A DNA stretch of 64,000 nt. Origin: Chloranthus sessilifolius (taxonomy: Eukaryota > Streptophyta > Magnoliopsida > Chloranthales > Chloranthaceae). Position numbers and translations under genes: made by a program. The DNA is taken from positions 38,825,810-38,889,809 of the forward strand of contig CM037593.1 in NCBI GenBank assembly GCA_021018995.1, given 5' to 3'. Under the pieces are notes generated by a model. That model was not told the origin of the DNA and ran no database searches. It worked only from the letters and a program-made list of their open reading frames with translations. The number at the start of each line of letters is the position of its first letter. Positions within the stretch are counted from its first letter, which is position 1. Shown here in pieces: positions 12,672-22,464 of this stretch.

Positions 12672-13166
12672 TTAAGAGGAGGAGGAGTTGGAATCTAAAT
12701 CTATGAACCAGTCCCAGCCCATCTGTTGTGCATGTTTCCTAAGTTCAGCTTTATTCTTTTTCTGCTTTGTTTGCTTCCCAGTTGGACCCTTTTTCTTTGG
12801 CTGCCTTGGTTTCTTTGGTTGGGATGGTGGTTGCTTCATGGTTGGAGCTTTTGGTACCATCACCCTCATTTTTTTGGTCTTGGGTTCAGGAGGGATCATA
12901 GGGGATTTTCCTTTTTCTTGCTCAGGGGGGACTACAGGGCACTTCCCTTTTTCTGGCAGGTCATGTGGTTGTGCCTCCTCAGATTGGGCAGCTGGCTCTT
13001 TGCCAATTTTGATAGAGGATGCTGTGGAAGCAGTCCTCTTAGCATTGACTTTCCGCTGTTTAGGATAAGTTTGCTCAGTAGGAGGTGATGAAGGAGGGGC
13101 AGTAGGGGTATGGGTAAGTTCAGGCTCAGGTTTGGAAATGAGGGGGGAGAGTGGGGTGACGAGTCT
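12672..13166 (-). pseudogene. Basic C-terminal tail region of A's extra protein
   Basis: Directly downstream of the 828-codon frame. It encodes a Lys/Pro-rich basic stretch (PKKPRQPKKKGPTGKQ) ending in an acidic, Ser-rich tip (DLDSNSSSS). It may be the original end of the extra protein or a separate short frame; I cannot decide from one copy. The basic character suggests nucleic-acid binding or nuclear targeting, which is inference. Confidence 0.4.
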
Positions 13167-15653
13167 TTACAGGCGCACCAATTTAGCTTCCAAAGAGGCT
13201 ATCTTGATTTGGGCTTGCTGGAGTACATTTTGGTGGATTTCCTTGTGGATTTGGAGGATTTTCTGGGCATTGTGGAGTCTTTTTTCAAACATTCTGGCTT
13301 TCATCCTCTCCACATTTGTATTTGTCTTTTCCAGCTCCACATTCATTTGTTGCCAATCTGCCCTCTTTTTCTCCTTCTCAAAGGCATCCAAAATGTTTGC
13401 CCACCCAAGTGAAATACCCAGTAATTTAGCTCTGTGGGCAATCTCTAAGTCACTAATCTGCTGTAGCAGAGGGGTCTCTATGGAGTGCCTAAGTTGGGCC
13501 ATGCCTCTTAGGACATCCCTCCTAAGGTAGGGATTGTCTCTCATTGCATGGAGGAGGGTGAGGTAGGGAGGGATGTAATAGGAGTGGGTGGGTGCTATAG
13601 GAAAAGAAGAAGCTGAAGGAGCAAAATGTAATTGGTCCTGGGGGGGTGAAGTGGTGTTTTCATTGGTTAGGTCTAGTTGTTGGGGGAGGGAAAAAAGTTC
13701 TGGGTCTGTTTGGGTGGATTTGTTAGTGAATGTTCGAGGGGGTAGAATAAGAGGTGAGATTGAAGGCAAGGGGGGGAAAGAAAATGAGGTAGGCTCAGTA
13801 GGAGTAGGTGGTGCTGGGGAAGGGAAAAAGGAAATGGTGAAAGGAATGAAAGGGAATGGTTGGGTTGTGGAGTCAGGGCTGGAAGGGGAAAGGATCAGCG
13901 GGGTTTGCTGGGATTGTTGAGGGATGGGTTGGTTTGTCAATGTCTGAAGTGTGGATTTGATGGTTATGATTTCTGTTTGCATCTGGTCTTGTGTTTGTGT
14001 TGTTGTGGACAGTTGTGATTGAATGTCTTGGATGAGGGAGAGGATATGTGTTAGTGTGTCTGGGTTGGGTGGTGGGGATTGTGTAGAAGATGGAACAGGT
14101 TGAAAAGGGGAGGAAGGTGCATGATGGAAAGTGGAAGGAGGAGGAGATTGGGGTTCTGGTGAGTGATGTGGTGACATATTTGGGGAATTTGGGAGGGGGG
14201 TGTAGTGGGTGGGCATGGTATCAAGGAAAGTAGTCATAAAGGCTTGGAATCCGGTGGTTGTGTTAAGATGGAGGTCTATGTCTGTGAGTGGGGATGTAGT
14301 AAGAATGGGTTGAGTGGTGTCTTGGTCAATGTGAGGTGTGTCAGTGGGGATAAAAGGGATTGTGTGTGGGGGTAAGGAGATCAGTGGAGGGCTGCTAGGG
14401 TTTTGTGAAGATGATGGGGGTATTGGGGATGTGTATTGCGGTAGGGTAGGGGAAGGTGTGGGGCTGACATGGGGGGGATGTCCTCCCAGGTACCAATCAC
14501 AGGAAAAGGGAGTGTAGGCATGGGCAATGAAGACAGAGGAGAGTGAGATGGAGTAGGGGAAGGAAAATGGGATGTAGTGGAGGAAGGGAGAGATGTTAAT
14601 GGTGTAATGGGATGGGATGTTGTCAGGATAGGGGATCCTACAGTAAAAGGTGGGGTGGATGTGGGGGCTGCTGCAGAAGTGGTAGTAACAGGATCTTGAA
14701 CCACCTCTTTGGTAGCAGGGGTGGGCCCCTGATCTGCAGCCTTCTTCTTCTTCTTCTGGGTTTCCATCAGGCTCCTGCTGATTCCCCATTGCCTCTTGGC
14801 AAAAGTTGTAGGGGTGAGGGTGGTAGTCTCCTCTCCTTTTGGTATCTTGTACCCCCCCCCTCAAAAGCAATTTAGTGATGACTCTGGCATAGGGGAGTGT
14901 GTGTGGCTTCTTTTTCTGCCCTAATTTCTCCACCAAATCCTTCATTGCTTCAAAAATCAACCAGGCTGCATGAAAGCCATGGCCTAGAGAGAAAGAGTAA
15001 ACAACATCAGCAATAGGAGTCCTCCTCTCCTGCTGATGGCCTGAGCAGTAGATGTTCTTTCTTAGGACCTGGTCAATGAAAAGGAGTCTAGGCTCTAACT
15101 CTCTTCTTCTTATGGAATCCCCTGAGGCCTTTAATCCTCTAGTAAGAGCCCTCGCAATGGTATCAATTGAGGCACTCAGGGGAGGGCCATATCCACAGCT
15201 AGTGTCAAATGCAGCTGGGATGCCCAATACTTCCGCAATCAGCTTGGGGTTAATTAACATCTCGAAATCATCAATCAGCACGAGGAAGCCTGGTTGTCCA
15301 TCTTGGTACTTGGTGACCCTGATGTGTTGATAAAAGAGTTGCACTAGCCTAGGGTAGGCTAGTGCTGGAATTCCTTTCATCAAGGGTTTCAGACCAGCCT
15401 TGCTCATAAATTCAATGGAAGAGGCAGAGGGAGGCTCCGTCTCGAAGAAGGGCAGGTCGAAAGCTGTTTGAGGCTCCAAGGGAATTGAAGCCATGAGCTC
15501 AGAGGGTGTAGAAAAATTAGGGATTGGCTCCTCCACCTCCTCAACCACTTCCTTCCCTTTCTTCGGTGCCTTAGAAGTCTTGACCTTCTTAGGAGTGGGC
15601 TCAATAGGAGCCTTATCCCTGGCCCTTTTCTTTGGTGCACTCTTAGGGGCCAT
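13167..15653 (-). CDS. Extra downstream frame of A (828 aa, 'putative plant transposon protein' type)
   Basis: An 828-codon open frame begins with ATG at 15653, downstream of integrase, where Athila-lineage elements keep an additional, often 'env-like', frame. Residues 1-45 are basic with nuclear-signal-like KKRAR and PKKVKTSK. Residues about 80-270 form a globular domain (FLVLIDDFEMLINPKLIAEV, FIDQVLRKNIYCSG, VVYSFSLGHGFHAAW) resembling the domain family annotated as putative plant transposon protein. Residues 300-720 are Pro/Ser/Thr-rich and low complexity. Residues 740-828 are charged and probably coiled coil. I see no signal peptide or convincing membrane segment, so an envelope role is not supported here. 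Function is unknown. The domain match is from memory. Confidence 0.6.
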   Translation of the reverse strand: MAPKSAPKKRARDKAPIEPTPKKVKTSKAPKKGKEVVEEVEEPIPNFSTPSELMASIPLEPQTAFDLPFFETEPPSASSIEFMSKAGLKPLMKGIPALAYPRLVQLFYQHIRVTKYQDGQPGFLVLIDDFEMLINPKLIAEVLGIPAAFDTSCGYGPPLSASIDTIARALTRGLKASGDSIRRRELEPRLLFIDQVLRKNIYCSGHQQERRTPIADVVYSFSLGHGFHAAWLIFEAMKDLVEKLGQKKKPHTLPYARVITKLLLRGGVQDTKRRGDYHPHPYNFCQEAMGNQQEPDGNPEEEEEGCRSGAHPCYQRGGSRSCYYHFCSSPHIHPTFYCRIPYPDNIPSHYTINISPFLHYIPFSFPYSISLSSVFIAHAYTPFSCDWYLGGHPPHVSPTPSPTLPQYTSPIPPSSSQNPSSPPLISLPPHTIPFIPTDTPHIDQDTTQPILTTSPLTDIDLHLNTTTGFQAFMTTFLDTMPTHYTPLPNSPNMSPHHSPEPQSPPPSTFHHAPSSPFQPVPSSTQSPPPNPDTLTHILSLIQDIQSQLSTTTQTQDQMQTEIITIKSTLQTLTNQPIPQQSQQTPLILSPSSPDSTTQPFPFIPFTISFFPSPAPPTPTEPTSFSFPPLPSISPLILPPRTFTNKSTQTDPELFSLPQQLDLTNENTTSPPQDQLHFAPSASSFPIAPTHSYYIPPYLTLLHAMRDNPYLRRDVLRGMAQLRHSIETPLLQQISDLEIAHRAKLLGISLGWANILDAFEKEKKRADWQQMNVELEKTNTNVERMKARMFEKRLHNAQKILQIHKEIHQNVLQQAQIKIASLEAKLVRL

Positions 15654-16507
15654 TATAAAGTCTCCTTTCTGAGATAGTACTTTTGAAGATGAAAAAGGGA
15701 GACTGAGATCTGATTGCTTACCCTAAAATCGTAGAGTTTTATTCGATCTGACGTAAAGTGAACCACGAGATCTCCAAGCAGAGGGCAACTAATGGGGATG
15801 GCATTAGGAACAAATCCCTAAGATCCTGGTGTGAATAATGGGTTATAGAATGGACGCTGGAGGAGAGGGGGAGAAAAGAGCCGAAAGCTAGGGTTTCGCT
15901 GGCTGGAGATGAGAGAATACTGAAAAAGGAGACAATCACAAGTTTGGAATGCTTATCTCTGGGCTTGCCGCGCTTTGGGAATATATGGTCGCAGGATGGG
16001 AAATGGAATCTAGCGACGGTGTAAATTGCAACTTGGATTGCGCGAGAGGCTCTATAGAGTTTACCTTGGAGCTCGCGACAGCTAGTGAAGTATTCCATTT
16101 GGATTGCGCGAGAGTCTCCGAGGCCTCATTTTGAACCCCGCGACAGCAAAGCATTAAATAGAGAGCACGCGCTCTTCATTTTGCCATTTACATTTGGGCT
16201 GTGGCTGGATCCTAGGTATAACTCACCACCAGGGGCACCCCCAGACACTTTAAAATGACCTCCCACTTATAGCATCAAACATTCAAGCATAGTCATCAAA
16301 AATCATTATCCAAACAACGTGCATTCAATCAAAAACCACCAACTCAAGAGGAGTAATTATCAAACCAAGCATAAAAAAAAAATTAAACCAGATAGATTCA
16401 GACTCAAGTGAGGCCACTAAAATTTCCTATAAAATTTGAACAACAGAAGGCAGTACAAACCTAACAAAACCAAAGTACATATAATACAACATTAACACAT
16501 CTGTGGA
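15654..16507 (-). other. A spacer between integrase and the extra frame
   Basis: No gene seen. At 16033-16147 two units of about 66 bp each carry TTGGATTGCGCGAGAG followed by CGCGACAGC; the same CGCG/GCGA words are dense in A's LTRs, so promoter-like sequence may sit upstream of the extra frame (inference). Confidence 0.45.
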
Positions 16508-17800
16508 TCAGTTTAATGAAGGGTCCCCTTGAAAGTCAATGGTGTCCATAGGTTTAGCAGGTTTTTCTAAACAAGGCTTAAGCCTCTGACCATTGGCCTT
16601 CAAGGTTTTCCCAGACTTGGGATCCTTGATTTCCACAGCACCAGATGGGGAAACATTCATGACAATATAGGGGCCTTCCCATCTGGATTTCAGTTTGCCA
16701 GGAAAAAATTTAAGTTTGGAGTTAAACAACCAAACCTTACCACCAGCCATGAAGCTCTTTCTCAACAAACCCTTGTCAAAGAAAGCATTGGACCTTTCCT
16801 TGTATATCCGGGCATTGGCATATGCATCCATCCTCAGGTCATCCAGTTCTGACAGCTGCAGCGACCTATGATGACCAACAGAAGTTAGGTTTAGATTTAA
16901 TTTTTTTATGGCCCAATAGGCCCTGTGTTCTAACTCTACTAGGAGATGGCAAGCCTTGCCATAAACTAGTCTGAATGGGGACATCCCAATGGGAGTCTTA
17001 TAAGCAGTCCTATAAGCTCATAATGCATCATTTAGCTTATCACCCCAGTCCTTTCTGTCAGTCCTCACTGTCTTCTCAAGGATGTGCTTGATCTCCCTAT
17101 TAGAAATTTCAACTTGTCCACTAGTTTGCGGGTGGTTTGGAGTAGCAATCCTTTGGGTGACAGAATATTTCTTGAGCAAGCTCTTGAAATTTCTGTTGCA
17201 GAAATGGCTACCCCCATCACTGATAATGGCTCTAGGGGTGCCAAATCTTGAGAAGATATTATGCTTTACAAATTTTAGGACTACTTGATGATCATTGGTT
17301 CTTGTGGCAATAACTTTTACCCATTTTGAAACATAATCCACTGCCACTAAGATGAACTGATAACCATTTGAAGGAGGAAAGGAGCCCATAAAGTCAATAC
17401 CCCAGACATTAAACAGTTCCACAACAAGGATGGGCTGCAAAGGCATTGAGTTTCTTTTAGACAATCCTCCTAATTTCTGACATCTCTCACATGTCCTGTA
17501 GTGTGTATTAGCATCTCTGAATAAACAAGGCCAATAGAACCCACACTGCGAGATCTTGTCAGCTATTTTTCTTCCACTAAAGTGGCCCCTACAGGCATTT
17601 TCATGGCACATGGCCAGAATACTGGGGACAACACTTTCTGGAATACATTTTCGGATGATTTGGTCTACACAGTATTTGTATAAGCAAGGTTCCTCCCAAA
17701 AAAAGAATTTGACCTGTGAGAAGAATAGGTCTTTGTCCATTTTGGTCCAATGGGCAGGAATCTTGCCTGTAACTAAATAATTTACAATGTGTGCATTCCA
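16508..17800 (-). pseudogene. A integrase
   Basis: Integrase joins the element's DNA to the host chromosome. Minus-strand sequence shows the His/Cys zinc-binding segment (H...H then CERCQK, about 17460-17610), followed by the catalytic core with [17 protein letters not shown] (first Asp), [12 protein letters not shown] (second Asp) and [12 protein letters not shown] (Glu). The C-terminal part (16984-16508) contains [23 protein letters not shown], a family hallmark, and no chromodomain, which fits Athila rather than chromoviruses. The region is nearly whole but broken. Confidence 0.85.
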
Positions 17801-18318
17801 AGGAACCAAGGATTGGATGGAAAATAATTGCTCATCTGGGAAAACATCATTTGCAAGGTCATCCACACATTTTTCCAACACAATTCTAGACAAGTGGTTA
17901 GCCACCACATTTTCCACACTCTTTTTGTCCTTGATTTTAATGTCAAACTCCTGCAACATGAGTATCCATCTAATCAGCCTGAGCTTAGCATCTTTCTTGG
18001 ACAATAGGTATTTCAATGCTGAGTGGTCTGTGAAGATTACAATTTTAGACCCAAGTAGGTAAGGTCTAAATTTGTCAACAGCAAAAACCACTGCCAAAAG
18101 CTCTTTCTCAGTTGTGGTGTAATTCAGCCGAGCTTTCGCAAGTGATTTGCTGACATAGGCAATGACAACTGACAGCTTATCTTTCCTTTGGCCAAAACAG
18201 CATCTATTGCCAAGTCGGATGCATCACACATCAGCTCAAAGGGTAGTGCATAGTCAGGTGTTTGGAGTACAGGGGTAGAGGTGAGGCATATCTTCAAAGT
18301 TTCAAAAGCCTCAAGACA
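17801..18318 (-). pseudogene. A RNase H
   Basis: RNase H removes the RNA strand during reverse transcription. The C-terminal half reads [20 protein letters not shown] and [20 protein letters not shown], the standard Ty3/gypsy RNase H end before the integrase linker. It lies directly between RT and integrase in the Ty3/gypsy order. Broken. Confidence 0.8.
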
Positions 18319-19286
18319 TTAAGAAGAGAAATCAAAGGGCACATCCTGACAAAGCAGGTGGCACAATGGTTTAGCAATTTTGCTGAAGTCTTTAATGAAC
18401 CTCTTGTAGAATCTTGCATGTCCAAGGAAATATCTGATTTGTTTGGCTGTTCTTGGAGGGGGCAAATTTGTAATGAGGTCAACTTTGACCTTATCTACCT
18501 CAATCCCTTCTCTAGAGACTACATGGCCCAACACAATACCTTATTTTACCATGAAGTGGCTCTTTTCCCAACTTAAGACCAGATTGGTCTCCTCACATCT
18601 TTGTAAGACCAGGTGGAGATGTTGCAGACATTGGCCAAAACTGTCCCCTTATACAGAGAAATCATCCATAAAAATTTCTAAGAACTTGTCAATCATATCA
18701 GAGATTATGGCATACATACACCTCTGAAAGATGGCTGGTGCATTACACAGCCGAAAAGGCATCCTTCGGTAAGCAATGGTGCCAAAAGGGCAAGTAAATG
18801 TAGTTTTCTCTTGGTCGTGAGGGTACACAGGGATCTGGTTGTACCCTGAGTACTCATCAAGAAAGCAATAAATTTTTTTTCAGCCAACTTATCCAGCATT
18901 TGATCTATGAAGGGGAGAGGAAAGTGGTCTTTTCTGATTTTAGAGTTGAGCTTCTAATAATCTATGCAAACCCTCCAGCCAGTGGTCTCCCTGGCTGGTC
19001 TCAACTCTCCAGACTCAGTTGTAATGACTGTTATGCCAGATTTCTTGGGCATCACTTGGATAGGCGCCACCCATTCAGAATCAGAAATGGGATAAATTAC
19101 CCCAGCATCTAGCAATTTAATAATCTCTTTGAGGACCACTTCCTGCATGTGAGGATTCAATTTCCTCTGCCTTTCCCTGGAGGGTACTGAGCCCTCCTCT
19201 ACATGGATCCTGTGTGTACATATTGATGAATCTATCCCTCCGAGATTCGCAATGGTCCAGCCAATTGCCTTTTTGTGCTTCCTCAA
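18319..19286 (-). pseudogene. A reverse transcriptase
   Basis: Reverse transcriptase copies element RNA to DNA. The entry region reads HMQEVVLKEIIKLLDAGVIY and PISDSEWVAPIQVMPKKSG, then GWRVCIDY, all standard plant Ty3/gypsy RT motifs. The distal part reads MLGHVVSREGIEVDKVKVDL and LGHARFYKRFIKDFSKIAKP, the connection after the YxDD region. The frame is interrupted more than once. The phrase VITTESGELRPARETTGWRVCIDY, with its insertion before CIDY, is characteristic of the Athila lineage. Confidence 0.85.
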
Positions 19287-20170
19287 GACTGTTAATAATT
19301 CTTCCTCCTGCTCATTGGTAAGAGGGAGGAGATAATTACCGAAAGTTTTTCACCTTTCTCAAGGAAGGCATATTTTAATGTTTCTGAAAGCTTCTTGAGA
19401 TCCAGATCAAGGGCTTGTTGGGTGGATGGCAAGATTGGTTCTTTGTTGGTTTGAGGAAGAGGTAGCAATGTAGGTTTCCAAATGGAATGTTGGACTAAGC
19501 CCACAGAAGACTTCAATGTGGTCATGTCTTCTGTCATAACAGCTGGGCTTTCTTCCTCTACCATATCCCAAACTTTAACTAAACTTTTGATAATGTTGCC
19601 CCAATCCAGCAGAGTGGGCAATTCTTCTTCAACAACTTCATCTAGTACATCCACTGCAAAGCTTTCCTCATTTTTCAGCTGAGGATACTTTGCACTGTTA
19701 TACACATTCAGTTCAACCTTCATATGTCCGAAAGTTACCTCCATAATCTCTGACCTGCATTGAATGCAGGCATTGGCAGTGGGCAAGAATGGCTTGCCCA
19801 AAATAACAGGTATAGGGGTTATACTCTTGTTGTAGTAGGGCATGTCCAAAACCAGGAAGTCTGCAGGGTAAAAGAACTTTTCCACCCCTACTAAGACATC
19901 CTCAACCACTCCCATAGGTCTCCTTTCAGACCTATCAGCCATTAACAGCATAATGGGGGTGAGTTTTAGCTCCCCCAAACCTAGCTGCTGATATAAACTG
20001 TATGGCAGCAGGTTTACACTGGCTCCAAGGTCTAGAAGGGCCCTTCCAATTGTGTGGTCTCCAATTATGCAGGGAATAGTGGGTATCCCTGGGTGTTGTA
20101 ACTTCTCTGGCATTGTTATGTTTAATAAAAAATTAACCGTATCAGTTGCAAAGACCTTTCTGGACAAATG
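19287..20170 (-). pseudogene. A aspartic protease
   Basis: Retropepsin-type protease that cuts the polyprotein. The active-site motif reads RALLDLGASVNLLP, followed by the flap-region MLLMADRSERRPMGVVEDVL and the second conserved strand VILGKPFLPTANA. This is the usual arrangement in Athila elements. The open stretch is about 290 codons and includes an acidic tail leading to RT. It lies between gag and RT. Confidence 0.8.
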
Positions 20171-22133
20171 GCCTCTAGCTTTTCTTTTCTAGGTACAAAG
20201 GTCTTTCAGAAATTTGGCATAGGCTGGGACTTGTCTAATTGCATCAAACAGGGGCAAATTAATTTTTACCTGCTTAAAGGTCTCCATCATTTCCTCCATT
20301 TGTGCATTCCCCTTATCAAAAAGGGGAAGGGCCACTCAAAGCTTGAGGAAATGGCAACTGAGGTACTGTTGGTTCCTCAGCTGCAAGCCTATGACTAAAC
20401 TTTTATTTTTTTATTTTTTCATCTTTTATTTCCTGCTGAGGCTCAACTACAGCCTCATTATTTTTCTCTTGTTGCAGGGTAGCAGGCAACTCTTGGCTCT
20501 GTGCTCTAACATATTCTTTTTCACATTCATTCAAAAATTCCTTGGAAATGACCTCTCCTTGTCCCTTTCCAACCTGGTTGTCCACCAGCCTGCCAGACCT
20601 TAGGGTTGTGATGGCATTAGCTCCCTCAAAACTTGAGGAACCTTCTCCAATCAAATATTGGCCCTCGGGGTTTGGCAACTTGCCCTCCTCTCTTTTGGCC
20701 AAGGCATTGGATATTAGGCCTAGCTGCTCTTCCATTTTCTTTATGCTTTGACTGTGAGAGTTCACAGCCTGAGTCAAGGTTCCAAGGTTTTGCAATGAGG
20801 TCAAAACCTGATCCTCAAAAGAAGCATTTCAGGGCTGAGGTGGGGGAACTACCAACTGATTTTGCTGCTGGGGCATCTGCTGATGCTGGAAATTTGACCT
20901 TGGGGCATATCCCTGGTTAAATTGCTGCTGTGGCCTTTGAGGTAAGGCTAACATCTGTTGTGGCTGCATGTAATTATCTTATCTCCACCTCAAATTTCGG
21001 TGATCCCTCCACTGGTAACCAGCATTTTGGTGCTGGTATCCAAATGGCTGCTTGTTGTAGCCAACAGATTATTGCTGGCCATATGATTGGGCAGCAGCAG
21101 CTTGTTCCATCGCATACTTAGGATATTTCCCTGCAGATGGGCACTCTTCCACTATGTGTTATGGAGATTGGCAGATCAGACATGCCTCCATCACCTGTGC
21201 AGCTCGCCTGGGTTGGACCATAGTCAATAGTTTATCAAACTTATCTGAAAGATTGGCCATCTGCATTTGTAGGTCATTATTCCCAGTTACTTCATACATC
21301 TTTCCTTTGGAAATTGCAGCTGGTCCCATTTTAGAAGAAGGCTCATGAACAGTTCTTAACAAGGATATCTTTTGGAAAGCATTTTCATTGATGACCTCGA
21401 ACAACTCCCATGCCTCATTAGCTGTTTTGTGCATGTAAGTTCCACCATAAGAGGCATCTACCATGTCTCTGCTTTTCTCATCAATCCTATTATAGAAGCT
21501 CTGGACAAGCTGCTAGTCAGGGATCTTGTGGTGAGGACATTGTTTGAGCATCTCCTTGAATCTGTCCCATGCTTGATTAAAATCTTTAGTTGGGGATTGG
21601 GCAAAAGCAAGTATTGCTTTTCTCAACTGGCTGGTGTTTGTCTCTGAAAAGAAATTTGTCAAAAATTTGGTCTGGATGTCTTTCCAAGAACTAATGCTGT
21701 TGTTTGGGAGAGTAGTTAACCAGGTGCTGGCCCTGTCCTTTAGGGAGAAAGGAAAGAGCCATAATCTAGTGGCTTTTAGTCCCAAATCAGTAATGGAAAA
21801 TGTTGTGCACAGGGCCAAGAATTGGTCAATGTGCTTGTAGGGGTCTTCCTTGCTGAGCCCATGGAAAGAGGGAAGCATTTGGATGATTGAGGTTTTAATC
21901 TCATAGTTTCCCTGAACATCTGGGAATTGAATGCTGAATGGGGAATTATAATCATCAGGAGCATTCAATTCCTTCAATGTTCTGGGTTGCTCTTCACCCA
22001 TGAATGTTGTCTCGGTTTCAGTAAGGGGCTCAACTGTGGTGTGTCTGGGCCTTCTTGGTCTTCTGGCCTTTTCTATCTCAGGATTAAGAGGCTCTAATGT
22101 GGGACTGAGGTATCTCCTTCCTAACATGCACAC
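20171..22133 (-). pseudogene. A gag
   Basis: The N-terminal segment (22133-21513) contains the capsid-like domain with KATRLWLFPFSLKDRASTWL and SWKDIQTKFLTNFFSE, the classic plant gag core, then FNQAWDRFKEMLKQCPHH. A middle segment (21464-21159) reads THKTANEAWEL-like and ends in CLICQSP, the start of a CCHC-type knuckle. The distal part (20804-20403) is Gln/Glu-rich with ITTLRSGRLVDN, a hallmark found before Athila protease. The primer site lies about 310 bp upstream. Broken in a few places. Confidence 0.8.
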
Positions 22134-22440
22134 ACACGAACAACAGGGAAGACTACTTGCAGATACATTGCAATTAACTCAAAGAATTATCTAAACAAAA
22201 TTATGACTATCCTAATCAACTGCTATGGAATATGCAAAGGAATATAGACTAAGTTTTGAGGGTTAGAGAAATGTAAACAGAGGTAGCTAGACTCCTAGTG
22301 CAGTTCAACTTTCCTTCTCTGCTGCTGTCTAGATCTGTGAAAAAAATCCAAATGTAAATCAGCAGTATCAGTTATTCACAAGCACAACTATTAAAGAATA
22401 AAAAAAATACAAAAATCTAGGGTCTACTAATAGATCAAAA
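22134..22440 (-). other. A short leader
   Basis: Untranslated stretch between primer site and gag; no other signal seen. Confidence 0.5.
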
Positions 22441-22458
22441 TCTCCGGCAGCGGCGCCA
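22441..22458 (-). other. A primer-binding site (tRNA-Asp type)
   Basis: Minus strand TGGCGCCGCTGCCGGAGA, nearly the Athila-lineage site complementary to the 3' end of tRNA-Asp. Confidence 0.85.
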
Positions 22459-22464
22459 AAAACT

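Noticed and set aside
12688-13920. Plus-strand frames rich in Phe/Trp or Gly/Glu opposite A's extra protein
   Set aside because: Shadows of the Pro/Lys-rich minus-strand frame; no family resemblance and no start context.
13167-15653. Envelope glycoprotein identity for A's extra frame
   Set aside because: No signal peptide, transmembrane segment or cleavage site is visible; position alone does not support an envelope.
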